Origin: an uncultured Prevotella sp.
GTDB lineage: Bacteria > Bacteroidota > Bacteroidia > Bacteroidales > Bacteroidaceae
Assembly: GCA_900317685.1 (NCBI GenBank)
Contig: ONHQ01000023.1
Location: 1-54,034 of the forward strand
Length of the DNA: 54,034 bases
Direction of reading: 5' to 3'
Numbering within the stretch: the stretch's first letter is position 1; every line of letters starts with the position of its first letter. A model generated the notes under the pieces. The model had not been told where the DNA came from. It saw nothing but the letters and a program-made list of their open reading frames with translations, and ran no database searches. Positions 26,887 through 35,572 of the stretch are shown piece by piece. The position numbers were made by a program, and so were the translations under genes.

Positions 26887-28236
26887 ATGAACAAACTATT
26901 ATATCGTTTCATCATCGTGTCGGCCGTCATTGCAAGCCTGTGCAGTTGCAACAAGGACGGTGACCTTATCTTCCTCAACGGCTTCGGTGCCTCTTCGCTG
27001 GTGGCCTCCACCGACGAGGTAGCACTCTCTACCGCCAACAAAGCAAAGATCGTGTTGTCGCTGGCATGGAAAAATCCCGACCTGCTGACATCCGACTCCA
27101 CCAAGACTGCCGCCGACGGACTGCTGAAGACTTATCTGCAAGTCTCGGCCAACGAGAATTTCGAAAACTGCGCACAAACCACAGTGACCAATCTCTCCAA
27201 AGCCTACACCGGCGACGACCTGAACAGTCTGGCCAAAGGACTCGGACTGACACCCGACGCGCAGTCTCCGCTCTACTTCCGCGTCATGTCGAAAGAGGGC
27301 GACAACATGTCTCCTGCCTACAGCAATGTGTGCAAGGTGATGGTCACGCCCTTTACCATACACATGAACAGCGTCGACGTGCTCAACAAGGACAAGACCG
27401 ATGTCATCGCCCAACTGTTCTCACCCACGGAAAACGGCATCTACACCGGATACATGAAAGCCACGGCATGGCTCAACTGCTGGTTCCAGGAAAAGGACGG
27501 CACGATGTGGGGCAACTATGGTGCCGACGGCCATGAGTTTGAACTCTCTGATGCCTCCGACGCGTGGAACTGCTGGTTTGCCGACGGCAAGGGCGACTGG
27601 TATGTCACCGTGGACACGAAAAGCAAGACCTGGAGTGCTGCCAACATCATGACAGTAGAAGTAAACGGTACGGACCTGACCTACGACAGTTCGACTGACT
27701 CGTGGAGCGCCGTGATGAAAGTGGACGACAACACCCGACTGACCGCACAGGTCGACGCAAAGGAGTACAACACGACGACCCGCACATCGAGTTCCAAGGA
27801 CATCAGCCTCGCCCTCGCTGACACCACGCTCGCCAAGGGCGGCACATACACCGTGACACTCGCCATTCAGCCAGCTGACGCGCAGTTCCACTTCTCTGTA
27901 GTGGAGGGTGAGAAAAAACCCGACGAGAAGCCTCAGACGCCACTGCCCGCTACCCTCTCGATGTATTCCAAAGATGGCAGCACGCTGCTCGCCACCCTCA
28001 ATCAGACCGAAACCGAGGGCGTGTATACCGGCACCTATAAAGCCTCGCAGTGGGAAAACTTTAAATTTGTCGATACAGAGAACAACATCTGGTACGGCTC
28101 TGACCCCAGCAACCTGTTCACGCTCTCTTCTGCCGAGGACGCCTGGAACATCTGGTTCAAGGATGACTTTGAGTCGGGAACCGTGCTGACCGTCACTGCC
28201 GACCTCAACACGCTGAAGTGGAGCTACAGCAAATGA
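26887..28236 (+). CDS. SusE/SusF-like outer-membrane glycan-binding lipoprotein
   Basis: A 449-residue lipoprotein (lipobox SLCSC) in the SusE/F position. An N-terminal Ig-like SusE domain (about residues 30-150, with IVLSLAWKNPD) is followed by two or three beta-sandwich units. The last ones share a repeated theme (AWNCWFQEKDG and AWNIWFKDD, with GTMWGNYG and NIWYGSDP). Aromatic residues in these repeats suit carbohydrate stacking. Expected to hold polysaccharide at the cell surface for the GH53 enzyme. Sequence identity in this family is low, so the name rests partly on position. Confidence 0.85.
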   Translation: MNKLLYRFIIVSAVIASLCSCNKDGDLIFLNGFGASSLVASTDEVALSTANKAKIVLSLAWKNPDLLTSDSTKTAADGLLKTYLQVSANENFENCAQTTVTNLSKAYTGDDLNSLAKGLGLTPDAQSPLYFRVMSKEGDNMSPAYSNVCKVMVTPFTIHMNSVDVLNKDKTDVIAQLFSPTENGIYTGYMKATAWLNCWFQEKDGTMWGNYGADGHEFELSDASDAWNCWFADGKGDWYVTVDTKSKTWSAANIMTVEVNGTDLTYDSSTDSWSAVMKVDDNTRLTAQVDAKEYNTTTRTSSSKDISLALADTTLAKGGTYTVTLAIQPADAQFHFSVVEGEKKPDEKPQTPLPATLSMYSKDGSTLLATLNQTETEGVYTGTYKASQWENFKFVDTENNIWYGSDPSNLFTLSSAEDAWNIWFKDDFESGTVLTVTADLNTLKWSYSK

Positions 28237-28296
28237 TTTTTTTCACACCATAAAATAATAAATCCTCAATCATCAACATATATAAATAAGGAACAC

Positions 28297-29343
28297 ATGA
28301 AAAAAATGAATATTCTGAAAACGGCCGCTGCCGCCCTGCTCAGTCTGTTTGCCGTCTCGCTCTCGGCATGCAGCGACGACGACACGGTGGGAGCACAGAC
28401 AGCAAAGACCTACGACATGAGTGGCTTTGCCAAGGGTGCCGACGTGAGTTGGCTCACCGAGATGGAGACCAACGAGATTGCCTTCTACGACGCAACGGGA
28501 CGCAAGAATGACTGCATGAAGATCCTGCGGTCCTTAGGCATGAACGCCATCCGACTGCGTGTCTGGGTGGATCCCGCCGACGGATGGTGCGGGCAGCAAG
28601 ACGTGGTCGCCAAAGCCGTCCGTGCCCACAACCTCGGCATGAGGCTGATGATCGACTTCCACTATTCCGACTCCTGGGCTGATCCCAGCAAGCAAAACAT
28701 TCCGGAAGCCTGGAAAAACTACACACTGGAGGAGATGAAGCAAGCCGTAGCCAACCATACCAGGACCGTGCTGGAAGCGCTGAAAAAGGCTGGCATCGAC
28801 AGCGTGGAATGGGTGCAAGTGGGCAACGAGACCACTACGGGAATGCTTTGGCCGATGGGTAAAGTCTCCGACGGAAACTTCGCCAACTTCGCCCAATTGG
28901 TCAATGCGGGCTACGATGCCGCCAAAGAGGTGTATCCTAAGACCAAGGTCATCGTACACGTGGACCAGGGCAACAAGCTCGGTAAGTTCACTTGGCTCTT
29001 CGACGGACTGAAAGCCACCGGGGGCAAGTGGGATGTCATCGGCATGAGTCTCTATCCCGACGACAGCGACTGGGCTAGCGAAGTGGACGACTGTCTCGCC
29101 AACATGACCACGCTGAAGCAAACCTATGGCACGGACGTGATTGCCAGCGAGATCGGCATGCCCTGGGATTCACCTGTTGCTGCCGACTGTCTGGAGCGGT
29201 TCGTCAGCGGTGCCAAGAAGGTCGCTGCCTGCGAGGGTGTCTTCTATTGGGAGCCGGAATGCTACAATGGTTGGAAACAATATGGCAAAGGTGCTTTCGA
29301 CAACAGCGGAAAACCCACCAAGGCGCTCAACGCTTTCAAATAA
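28297..29343 (+). CDS. GH53 endo-beta-1,4-galactanase lipoprotein
   Basis: Arabinogalactan endo-beta-1,4-galactanase of 348 residues, probably surface-anchored: lipobox SLSAC with Cys25. The GH53 pattern is clear: FAKGADVSWL near residue 44, NAIRLRVWVDP, then MIDFHYSDSWADP. The acid/base Glu178 is in QVGNET and the nucleophile Glu285 in ASEIGMPW. It cuts beta-1,4-galactan side chains of pectin (type I arabinogalactan) into oligomers for SusCD. It lies 60 nt after the SusE-like gene, in the same operon. Confidence 0.95.
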   Translation: MKKMNILKTAAAALLSLFAVSLSACSDDDTVGAQTAKTYDMSGFAKGADVSWLTEMETNEIAFYDATGRKNDCMKILRSLGMNAIRLRVWVDPADGWCGQQDVVAKAVRAHNLGMRLMIDFHYSDSWADPSKQNIPEAWKNYTLEEMKQAVANHTRTVLEALKKAGIDSVEWVQVGNETTTGMLWPMGKVSDGNFANFAQLVNAGYDAAKEVYPKTKVIVHVDQGNKLGKFTWLFDGLKATGGKWDVIGMSLYPDDSDWASEVDDCLANMTTLKQTYGTDVIASEIGMPWDSPVAADCLERFVSGAKKVAACEGVFYWEPECYNGWKQYGKGAFDNSGKPTKALNAFK

Positions 29344-29426
29344 CGTAAGCGACTCTTAACACAAATGGGGGCTGCGGACAGGCATTGTCCACAGCTCCCA
29401 TAGATTCTAACAGATAAAACGATAAC

Positions 29427-31913
29427 ATGAAACGATTCCCCATCCTCTTTTTGTCCTTGTTGGCCACCGCGCCCTCTATGGCTCTCGCCAAGAGCAGCGC
29501 TGTCCGCCAGCACCAGGAAATCAATTTGCAAAACGGCTGGTTCTTCTCACGCGACAGCCTGAACTGGACGGCAGTATCCATTCCCCATGATTGGGCCATC
29601 AGCGGCCCCTTCGACAAGAAATGGGATCTGCAATATGTCGCCATCACACAAAACGGCGAGACCGAGAAAAGCGAGAAGTCGGGACGCTCGGGCGCACTGC
29701 CCTGGATAGGCCGCGGCTTCTACCGCCGCACGCTGTCCGTACCGAAGCGTGCCACCCACGCCTACCTCCTGTTCGACGGTGCCATGAGCGAGCCTCACGT
29801 CTATGTCAATGGCAAACTGGCAGGATGGTGGGCCTATGGCTACAACGCCTTCCGCATCGACATCACTCCTTATATGATGAAGGGACGCAGCAACGAGGTC
29901 GTCGTCAGTCTCAACAACCGTGAGGAGAGCAGCCGATGGTATCCCGGCGGAGGTCTCTACCGCCCTGTCAGCCTTATCCTCACCGGCAAGGCGTTTCTCG
30001 ACCCATGGCAGTGCTTTCTCTACACCGAGAAGGCTGACGCCAACGAGGCTACACTGGTCTACAATGACAACATAAAGGGTGGACAAGGTGAGCAGCTCAG
30101 TGAGCGGATACAGCTCTACGCACCCGACGGACAAGTGGTGGCAACAGCCGAGGGCAAGGTGGGCAACGACGGCAAGGTCGGTCTGCGCCTCCGGGTAGCC
30201 CGCCCACAACTGTGGTCACCGGAGACACCAACGCTCTATCAGGTCAAGATCGAACTCGTCAAAGGGCAAGACCGACACGCCACCGTCGTGGACAGCCGCA
30301 CGATGAAGACAGGCATCCGCACCATCGCCTTCTCGCGTGAGCATGGATTCCAGCTCAACGGCGTGAGCCGTAAGTTCCAAGGCGTATGCCTCCACCACGA
30401 CCTCGGACCGCTCGGCACCGCTGTCAACAAGGCGGCGCTCATCCGCCAGGTGAAGATTCTCAAAGACATGGGCTGCGACGCCATCCGCACGTCCCACAAC
30501 ATGCCGTCGACAATGCAGATGGAGGTCTACGACTCGCTGGGCATGATGGTCATGGCCGAGAGCTTCGACATGTGGCACTATCCTAAGTGCAAGAACGGCT
30601 ACGCCCGCTTCTTCGACCAATGGGCCGACAAGGATATCGAGCACCTCGTACGCAACCACCGCAACCATCCCTCGCTGGTGATGTACTCCATCGGCAACGA
30701 GATACCGGAACAGTGGAGCCAGGAGGGCGTCGCCATCGCACGACGTCTGCAGGACATCTGCCATCGCCTCGACCCTACCCGACAGGTCACACAAGGCATG
30801 GACCGTGCCGAGGACGCGCTGAAGTCGGGCTTCGCACAAGTGATGGACATCCCGGGATTTAACTACCGCGTGTATAAATATGACCGCAACATCTCGAAAC
30901 TGCCCCAAGGCTTTCTCCTTGGCAGCGAGACGGCCTCTACAGTAAGCAGCCGTGGCGTGTATAAGTTCCCCGTGACCGTATCGGACAAGAATGTTTACCC
31001 CGACGGACAATGCTCGAGCTACGACACCGAGTACTGTTCTTGGAGCAACCTGCCCGAGAGCGACTTCATGGCTCAGGACGACAAGGACTACACCATCGGG
31101 CAGTTTGTCTGGACGGGCTTTGACTATCTCGGCGAGCCCACGCCCTACGACACCTACTGGCCGTCGCGCAGCAGCTATTTCGGAATCTGCGACCTCGCCG
31201 GACTGACCAAGGACCGCTACTATCTCTACCGCTCGGTATGGAACCACCGCGACCACACCGTCCATCTGCTGCCCCACTGGACTTGGCCGGGACGAGAAGG
31301 CAAGGTGACACCGGTGATGTGCTACACCGACTACGACGAGGCTGAGCTCTTCGTCAACGGCAAGAGCCAGGGCAGACGCCATAAGACGGGACGCATGTCG
31401 GTGTCGGCAACCGCAGGGAAGCTCGTCGAGAAGATGGGCAAGGAGATCACCGACAGCCTCCTCTCGCGCTACCGTCTGATGTGGGACAGCGTGGTCTACG
31501 AGCCTGGTGAGCTCAAGGTGGTCGTCTATGACAAGAACGGAAAGGCTGCCGGGGAGGAAACCGTGCGCACCGCCGGTGCCCCTGCCGCTCTGAGCCTCAC
31601 TGCCGACAAAGACACGCTCCTTGCCGACGGCAACGATCTGAGCTACATCACCGTGGCACTGACCGACAAAGACGGCAACCTCTGCCCCGACGCTGCCGAT
31701 GACATCCACGTCGAGGTCTCGGGGGCTGGAACCTTCCAGGGCATCTGCAATGGCGACGCTACCTCGCTGGAGCGTTTCACCGAACCTCACATGCATCTCT
31801 TCCACGGCATGCTCGTGGCCACCATCCGAAGCGGACACAAGCCGGGAACCATCACGGTGAAGGTCAGCACGGCAAGCGGCATCACACAAACCATCGCCAT
31901 CGCTGTGAAGTAA
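29427..31913 (+). CDS. GH2 beta-galactosidase
   Basis: An 828-residue exported glycoside hydrolase family 2 enzyme (signal peptide LFLSLLATAPSMALA). Sugar-binding and Ig-like domains lead to the TIM barrel, with DAIRTSHNM, acid/base Glu425 in YSIGNE and the nucleophile Glu501 in LLGSETAS. The C-terminal third carries a DUF4982-like domain and a bacterial Ig-like domain (about 700-828), common in Bacteroidetes GH2 enzymes. In this operon it most likely removes galactose from galacto-oligosaccharides released by GH53. It is the last gene before a strong terminator. Beta-galactosidase versus another GH2 specificity is inferred from context. Confidence 0.88.
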   Translation: MKRFPILFLSLLATAPSMALAKSSAVRQHQEINLQNGWFFSRDSLNWTAVSIPHDWAISGPFDKKWDLQYVAITQNGETEKSEKSGRSGALPWIGRGFYRRTLSVPKRATHAYLLFDGAMSEPHVYVNGKLAGWWAYGYNAFRIDITPYMMKGRSNEVVVSLNNREESSRWYPGGGLYRPVSLILTGKAFLDPWQCFLYTEKADANEATLVYNDNIKGGQGEQLSERIQLYAPDGQVVATAEGKVGNDGKVGLRLRVARPQLWSPETPTLYQVKIELVKGQDRHATVVDSRTMKTGIRTIAFSREHGFQLNGVSRKFQGVCLHHDLGPLGTAVNKAALIRQVKILKDMGCDAIRTSHNMPSTMQMEVYDSLGMMVMAESFDMWHYPKCKNGYARFFDQWADKDIEHLVRNHRNHPSLVMYSIGNEIPEQWSQEGVAIARRLQDICHRLDPTRQVTQGMDRAEDALKSGFAQVMDIPGFNYRVYKYDRNISKLPQGFLLGSETASTVSSRGVYKFPVTVSDKNVYPDGQCSSYDTEYCSWSNLPESDFMAQDDKDYTIGQFVWTGFDYLGEPTPYDTYWPSRSSYFGICDLAGLTKDRYYLYRSVWNHRDHTVHLLPHWTWPGREGKVTPVMCYTDYDEAELFVNGKSQGRRHKTGRMSVSATAGKLVEKMGKEITDSLLSRYRLMWDSVVYEPGELKVVVYDKNGKAAGEETVRTAGAPAALSLTADKDTLLADGNDLSYITVALTDKDGNLCPDAADDIHVEVSGAGTFQGICNGDATSLERFTEPHMHLFHGMLVATIRSGHKPGTITVKVSTASGITQTIAIAVK

Positions 31914-31934
31914 AGTCACCGGCGATACAACCAT

Positions 31935-31980
31935 AAGGGCGAAAAGCATCAGATCCTGATGCTTTTCGCCCTTTTCGTTT
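31935..31980 (+). terminator. Terminator of the galactan operon
   Basis: A perfect 18-bp stem (AAGGGCGAAAAGCATCAG at 31935-31952 with its complement at 31956-31973), 3-nt loop, followed by TTCGTTT. Confidence 0.93.
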
Positions 31981-32009
31981 GCAGATATAGCGTAAAACTC
32001 GTATATTTG
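31978..32009 (+). promoter_or_regulatory. Promoter of the two-gene module
   Basis: TTTG ending at 31981, exactly 20 nt, then TATATTTG at 32002-32009, an ideal Bacteroidetes promoter. The start codon is 17 bp later. Confidence 0.8.
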
Positions 32010-32026
32010 CAGAAAAAACACAGACG

Positions 32027-32476
32027 ATGACAGAACTGGTAATACAAAAAGAGGACAAGTCTATACTTCCAAGCCTGAAAAAGGTAATGAGATCCATTCA
32101 AGGAGTAAAAAGCATAGCCTTGAAGACGACTACACCTGCTATATCTCCAACGGCACAACGCATTCTGAAAGATTTAGCAGACTATGAGTCCTATAAGAAA
32201 GGATGGGACGATGAGTCTGCTGAACCCCTTAGCCCTGTAGTTATCAAGTCCTTTAAACGCCTTCTTGAAAAGAGTAACGAAGACGACCTAAAAGATTGGA
32301 ACATTTTCCCGGAGAAGAATGGTACGATGATTCTTGAGAACTCAAAGCGCCAAGCTCAAATCAATTTGGCAGAAAAGGAGTTTTCATACTTTATTTTGGC
32401 TGATTCTGGACTCAAAGGAGAAGATCATATAAAATTGTCAACAAGCAGATTACTCAAAGCCATCAACCATGATTGA
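32027..32476 (+). CDS. Unrecognised protein, first gene of an overlapping pair
   Basis: A 149-residue soluble protein that I cannot assign to a characterised family. It has a basic N-terminus, then a segment with YKKGWDDESAEPLSP near residue 57. A similar Gly-Trp-Asp plus Glu-Ala theme occurs in small accessory proteins from many bacteria, by recollection. A beta-rich C-terminal half follows (TMILEN, FSYFILADSG). It has no signal peptide or membrane segment. The stop overlaps the next start by 8 nt, so translation is probably coupled. Codon use and base composition are AT-richer than the galactan operon, suggesting acquired DNA. A toxin-antitoxin or defence role is only a guess. Confidence 0.7.
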   Translation: MTELVIQKEDKSILPSLKKVMRSIQGVKSIALKTTTPAISPTAQRILKDLADYESYKKGWDDESAEPLSPVVIKSFKRLLEKSNEDDLKDWNIFPEKNGTMILENSKRQAQINLAEKEFSYFILADSGLKGEDHIKLSTSRLLKAINHD

Positions 32477-32909
32477 AAATAGAGAAGATGTAGCGAGAAT
32501 ACTATTCTCACCCAAAATGATACACAATGGAGTTCTGTTGCCTGCTGCATTTGAACTCCGTAGCCATATATCAGAAGATTATCTTTCTGTATTACGAAGC
32601 TCTATTCCTTCATGGAAAGAAGAGATGCAACTTGTTCCTAACAGACGAAATAGAACTGCAATAGCATATTCCACTCTAAATGTAGGGGAAACAAGAGCTT
32701 TGTCTGACTACGAAACAATATTTGACGTTGAAGCTTTTCCGAGTGAAAAATTTAAGTCACGTGCAGGGATTACCTTAATTTACAAGGGAGAAAAAGTTGT
32801 TGGTGGCAACCCAATCAATCAGTCTTCATCAACAGCAGAATCATTTATTCGTCTTGCCATACGTTATAAGTTGTTAGCATTAGCACGTAAAGAGGTACAT
32901 TATTTATAA
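32469..32909 (+). CDS. Unrecognised protein, second gene of an overlapping pair
   Basis: A 146-residue soluble protein without a signal peptide. The visible theme is an N-terminal PKMIHNGVLLPAAFELR followed by DYLSVLRSS, resembling an uncharacterised family whose members carry an aF...lSV.R pattern. The C-terminus is helical and basic (FIRLAIRYKLLALARKE). Its start codon lies inside the end of the preceding gene, 8-nt overlap, indicating a fixed two-component module. It is followed 56 bp later by an AAA/nuclease gene with its own promoter. Function unknown. Confidence 0.7.
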   Translation: MIENREDVARILFSPKMIHNGVLLPAAFELRSHISEDYLSVLRSSIPSWKEEMQLVPNRRNRTAIAYSTLNVGETRALSDYETIFDVEAFPSEKFKSRAGITLIYKGEKVVGGNPINQSSSTAESFIRLAIRYKLLALARKEVHYL

Positions 32910-32914
32910 TTTCC

Positions 32915-32945
32915 TTGGTAAAGAATACTATTTTTCGTAAGTTTG
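32915..32945 (+). promoter_or_regulatory. Promoter of the AAA/PD-(D/E)XK gene
   Basis: TTG at 32915-32917, 20 nt, then TAAGTTTG at 32938-32945. It places transcription start just before ATG 32966 and rules out an upstream TTG start. Confidence 0.8.
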
Positions 32946-32965
32946 CAAAGTTAAGCGAAACAAAG

Positions 32966-34504
32966 ATGAAATACCCGATAGGAATACAGAATTTTGAGAA
33001 GCTCCGTACCGATGGATATGTTTATGTAGACAAGACTGCTCTCATCTACAAGCTGGCTAATGAAGGCAGCTATTACTTTCTGAGTCGCCCACGGCGATTC
33101 GGTAAGTCGCTGCTGGTGTCTACCATGACAGCCTATTTCAGCGGCATGCGCGATCTTTTCAAAGGACTAGCCATAGAGCAGTTGGAAAGTAAATGGGAAA
33201 ACTATCCTATCATGCATCTCGATCTGAACACCGACCGATACAATCGGAAGGAAGTCTTGGAGCAGCGCCTCAACCTCTTTCTCTCGAGATGGGAAAAAAA
33301 CTATGGCCGAGACATCAACGAGGTAACACTCGCTCAACGCTTTGAGGGTATCATCCAACGCATTGCTGAGAAAGAACACAAACGCGTCGTCATCCTTGTA
33401 GACGAATATGATAAGCCCATGCTTCAGGCTATTGGTGACGATAGTCTGCAAGAAGAGTTCAGAGCCATGCTGAAAGCCTTCTATGGCGCGCTGAAATCTC
33501 AGGATAAGTACATCCGCTTCGCTTTCCTTACCGGTGTCACCAAGTTCGGCAAAGTGAGTGTTTTCTCTGACCTCAACAATCTCATAGACATCTCGATGGA
33601 TGCCAGATACCAAAACATCTGTGGCATCACAGATGAAGAGATGCACAAATATCTTGAAGAAGGAATTCACTGCGTTGCCACAAAATATGGGATTAGCTAC
33701 GAAGAGACCTGCCTACGACTGAAAAAACACTACGACGGTTATCACTTCGTAGAGTACGGCAAAGGCATTTACAATCCTTTCAGCCTGCTCAACACCTTCA
33801 ATTCTCAAAAGTTTAGCAACTACTGGTTCGAGACCGGTACACCTTCTTTTCTTGTGCAATTGCTCCAGCGCGACAAGTTCTATTTGCCTGATCTGACCGA
33901 ACAGCAAGTTTCGGCAGACTTTCTCAACTCTATCGACTCGATAGACGAGAGTCCTGTGCCTATTATCTATCAGAGCGGGTATTTAACCATCAAAGGTTAT
34001 GACGAGCGCTTTCAAACCTATTCATTAGGATACCCGAATGACGAGGTAGAAGAGGGATTCACACGTTTCCTGCTCCCCTACTACGCACACACAGAAGACA
34101 GCAGCCCGGTGTTTATAGGTAAGTTCGTGTATGATCTGGAACAAGGCAAGATAGAAGACTTCATGAAGCGAATGAGCGCAATGTTTGCTGATACCGACTA
34201 TAAAATAGTAGGAGATGCAGAGTTGTACTTTCAAAATGCGTTCTATCTCATCACGAAGATGCTTGGCTTCTATACTGAAGTGGAGCGGACTATTTCTGAC
34301 GGGCGCATAGACATGGTTGCAAAAACAAAAAAATACATCTATCTCTTTGAGTTCAAATACGATCAAGATGCTGAAGCCGCATTGCGCCAAATTGACGAAA
34401 AAGGCTATGCAGCGCCTTTTGCTACCGATAGTAGAAAACTCTATAAAATCGGTGTCAACTTCTCATGCCTGCACCGGCGCATAGATGACTGGAAGGTCGT
34501 TTAG
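32966..34504 (+). CDS. AAA-ATPase-like / PD-(D/E)XK nuclease-superfamily protein (DUF1703 type)
   Basis: A 512-residue protein of a family amplified in Prevotella and Bacteroides. N-terminal ATPase-like domain: IGIQNFEKLRTDGYVYVDKT, then a Walker A-like SRPRRFGKSLL (about residues 42-52) and Walker B VVILVDEYDKPM. The C-terminal nuclease-like domain (about 430-512) has GRIDMVAKTKKYIYLFEFKY, where the Asp and the E-x-K of the PD-(D/E)XK core are kept. The biological role is not established. ATG 32966 was chosen because a consensus promoter overlaps the earlier in-frame codons. Confidence 0.88.
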   Translation: MKYPIGIQNFEKLRTDGYVYVDKTALIYKLANEGSYYFLSRPRRFGKSLLVSTMTAYFSGMRDLFKGLAIEQLESKWENYPIMHLDLNTDRYNRKEVLEQRLNLFLSRWEKNYGRDINEVTLAQRFEGIIQRIAEKEHKRVVILVDEYDKPMLQAIGDDSLQEEFRAMLKAFYGALKSQDKYIRFAFLTGVTKFGKVSVFSDLNNLIDISMDARYQNICGITDEEMHKYLEEGIHCVATKYGISYEETCLRLKKHYDGYHFVEYGKGIYNPFSLLNTFNSQKFSNYWFETGTPSFLVQLLQRDKFYLPDLTEQQVSADFLNSIDSIDESPVPIIYQSGYLTIKGYDERFQTYSLGYPNDEVEEGFTRFLLPYYAHTEDSSPVFIGKFVYDLEQGKIEDFMKRMSAMFADTDYKIVGDAELYFQNAFYLITKMLGFYTEVERTISDGRIDMVAKTKKYIYLFEFKYDQDAEAALRQIDEKGYAAPFATDSRKLYKIGVNFSCLHRRIDDWKVV

Positions 34505-34713
34505 AGAACACCAACCAGAATCAGCTCTATGTTATTGGCAAAGTCGCAGTGACTGCCGAACTCACTTTTGTCATGCAAACTGACAATTTTCCGCGCAAAT
34601 ACAGACGATTTTCAGAAACAAAGCCTATCTCGCTCGGATTTTCGCGATTTTCAGCACGTTTTTATAAGATTCTGATAATCAAGACAATAAAAACATGACG
34701 TAATTTTCTACTC

Positions 34714-34820
34714 CTCAGAAAGGCACTTTGACGCAAAATTCTCTAGAGAATTTTGCGTCAGAAAGCCTTTCTGATGGTGTCAAAACGCCTTTCTGACACC
34801 ATCAAAGTACCTTTCTGACC
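34714..34820. repeat. Palindrome and CTTTCTGA array
   Basis: A perfect 32-bp palindrome lies at 34729-34760 (16-bp arm TGACGCAAAATTCTCT), extended imperfectly to about 34719-34770. A second hairpin has 11-bp arms, TGATGGTGTCA at 34772-34782 with TGACACCATCA at 34794-34804. CTTTCTGA occurs at 34767, 34789 and 34811, exactly 22 bp apart, and inverted (TCAGAAAG) at about 34715 and 34759. Confidence 0.8.
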
Positions 34821-35077
34821 GCATCATCTCGCCTATTTCACAGTTTTAACTCGGGAAAATGACTTCACCACTCCACTTTTTACTTCAAAATCCCAAAACG
34901 GTTTCTCTAGATTGAAAGTTCACAGAGCACTCGTTTTGTAAGAAAGTTTACCAGCTTGAAAGCCTTCGACGGACAGAAAAAAACAGCTGACATACATATG
35001 CCAAGGCAGCCACGGTGGGGAAGCAGTCCCTATACTATCCCCCCTGCTATAAACAGGAGTTGTTTATCAAGCATTTC

Positions 35078-35117
35078 ACTCCCCTCTCCCTTTGGAGAGG
35101 GGTATGGGGGTGAGGCT
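35078..35117 (+). repeat. Dispersed G/C-rich palindromic repeat, copy D
   Basis: ACTCCCCTCTCC, centre CTTT, GGAGAGGGG, then TATGGGGGTGAGGCT. The best-preserved copy in the window and nearly the same as copy B at 4502. Confidence 0.75.
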
Positions 35118-35128
35118 TCCTATATAAC

Positions 35129-35167
35129 GACAATGCCGCAAAGCTCTTTGAGCTTTGCGGCATTGTC
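35129..35167 (-). terminator. Hairpin after ssrA, probable terminator
   Basis: A perfect 18-bp stem (GACAATGCCGCAAAGCTC, loop TTT, and complement) that ends 5 bp from the ssrA 3' end. The minus-strand T tract is weak, so it may also act as a processing or protection hairpin. Confidence 0.7.
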
Positions 35168-35172
35168 ATTTC

Positions 35173-35572
35173 TGGTGGAGCTGGTGGGATTCGAACCCAC
35201 GTCCAAACAGGGAAACCATACGCTTTCTACACGTTTATTCCAGCCTTTGGTTTTCGTGCGACGGCAAGACCTGGACCACCAACCGGCGCCTTAGCCCCTA
35301 AATTTTCATCCTGCTGTCGAGGCCCAACAAGACTATTTCCGATTTATCTGCACCGCTTGACCCTCAGATTCGGAACTACATCCTTGGAGCGATGTCTCGT
35401 CCCATCATCTGATGACGGGATTAAGCCAGTAATCTACTGTACTTCGATTAGGCAGCGAGAGCGTAGTTGTTTTCGCCAATTAAATTTTTGTTCACTCAGA
35501 TTAAAGAGCTAGCCAACGAGGCTCTGCGTGCTTACGTACCATCTCAGCCTGCTGTCAAATCCAGTCAACCCC
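35173..35572 (-). ncRNA. ssrA: tmRNA
   Basis: Transfer-messenger RNA, which rescues stalled ribosomes together with SmpB. The 5' end GGGGTTG pairs with CAGCTCC before the 3' ACCA (GU wobbles allowed), giving a tRNA-like acceptor of 7 bp. The T-arm is seen as GTTCGAATCC next to the 3' end. The tag frame reads GENNYALAA and stop, encoded at about 35437-35466 on the minus strand. It ends in the degradation signal ALAA and resembles other Bacteroidetes tags. The total of 400 nt and CCA encoded in the gene are normal. Confidence 0.96.

Larger units (their letters stand above)
34505..35128. other. Non-coding stretch between the AAA gene and ssrA
   Basis: No gene is seen. It holds the palindrome/CTTTCTGA array at 34714-34820 and a palindromic repeat at 35078-35117. 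The rest is AT-rich sequence without recognisable signals. Confidence 0.6.

Noticed and set aside
30216-32021. A 601-codon open frame antisense to the GH2 gene
   Set aside because: High GC at third positions of the GH2 gene leaves the opposite strand open; there is no family resemblance and it would run over the operon terminator.
32027-35172. Complete integrative island at ssrA
   Set aside because: No integrase and no second copy of the ssrA 3' end were found in the window, so only an accessory patch can be claimed.
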